Positions 5,939 through 6,006 of a DNA stretch of 6,006 bases are shown here, one piece after another. Source of the DNA: Microbacteriaceae bacterium (GTDB lineage: Bacteria; Actinomycetota; Actinomycetes; Actinomycetales; Microbacteriaceae); assembly GCA_030840185.1 (NCBI GenBank), contig JAUZFY010000036.1:1-6006 (forward strand), in the 5' to 3' direction. How positions within the stretch are numbered: position 1 is the first letter of the stretch; every line of letters starts with the position of its first letter. Under the pieces are notes generated by a model, which was not told the origin of the DNA, did no database searches, and saw only the letters and a program-made list of their open reading frames with translations. The position numbers and the translations under genes were made by a program.

Positions 5939-5975
5939 TCCACCACCCTAGAGCGTGATGGGTTTTATGGCGCCT

Positions 5976-6001
5976 TAACTATCTTGACGCCGAGATAGTT
6001 A
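5976..6001. promoter_or_regulatory. 26-bp near-palindrome, probable operator in a divergent intergenic region
   Basis: The arms TAACTATCT and AGATAGTTA match perfectly over 9 bp around an 8-bp centre (TGACGCCG on the plus strand), and part of the centre is also symmetric: 11 of the 13 half-site positions are complementary. It lies 37 bp upstream of the manC ATG and runs to within five bases of the window end. The core TATCT-(8)-AGATA resembles operators of dimeric winged-helix regulators (MarR-like); that reading is recall and inference. A rightward -35-like element overlaps it. Confidence 0.55.
5984..5989 (+). promoter_or_regulatory. Possible -35 element of a gene diverging to the right
   Basis: TTGACG on the plus strand is five of six to the TTGACA consensus. 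With a 17-bp spacer its -10 box would start at 6007, just past the window end, so the promoter cannot be confirmed. It overlaps the near-palindrome at 5976-6001, where a bound repressor would block it. Confidence 0.35.
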
Positions 6002-6006
6002 GGGCA

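Noticed and set aside
5962..5970. CATAAAAC as a -10 box for leftward transcription of manC
   Set aside because: No acceptable -35 sequence lies 16-18 bp upstream, so I do not call a promoter. A manC promoter probably exists in this region but cannot be placed.

Overview
The window is high-GC DNA (roughly 60% or more) from an actinobacterium. The gene set, the protein style and the GTG starts with GGAGG-type ribosome binding sites point to Micrococcales, most likely Microbacteriaceae; that placement is inference. All five protein genes lie on the minus strand, so transcription runs from high to low coordinates.

In transcription order the layout is as follows. (1) 5938-4817: a single-domain mannose-1-phosphate guanylyltransferase (ManC type), which makes GDP-mannose. 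(2) 4790-3726 and (3) 3532-2393: two tandem, clearly diverged BMP/PnrA-family substrate-binding lipoproteins. (4) 2291-771: the double-domain ATPase of the same transporter type. (5) 774 to the left edge: the first membrane permease, cut off by the window edge after 258 codons. Genes 2-5 have the order of the BmpA/NupABC and YufNOPQ (NupNOPQ) nucleoside ABC importers; a second permease and possibly nucleoside salvage enzymes are expected just beyond the left edge.

The two lipoproteins should capture nucleosides outside the membrane and deliver them to one permease/ATPase core. They differ at the ligand-binding N-terminal loop, so the importer may have two ligand specificities. The ATPase and permease genes overlap by four bases (GTGA) and are probably translationally coupled. 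A strong 31-nt hairpin separates the lipoprotein genes from the ATPase gene and may set the expected excess of binding protein over transporter core.

Non-coding stretches are short. The 193-bp gap between the two lipoprotein genes holds two hairpins and no convincing promoter. The 26-bp gap between manC and the first lipoprotein gene carries most of an 11-bp tandem repeat. The right edge (5939-6006) is the start of what looks like a divergent intergenic region, with a 26-bp near-palindrome overlapping a TTGACG -35-like element that faces right. I see no RNA genes, mobile elements, CRISPR arrays or attachment sites. This looks like an ordinary nucleoside-uptake locus with some regulatory details worth checking, not a new system.
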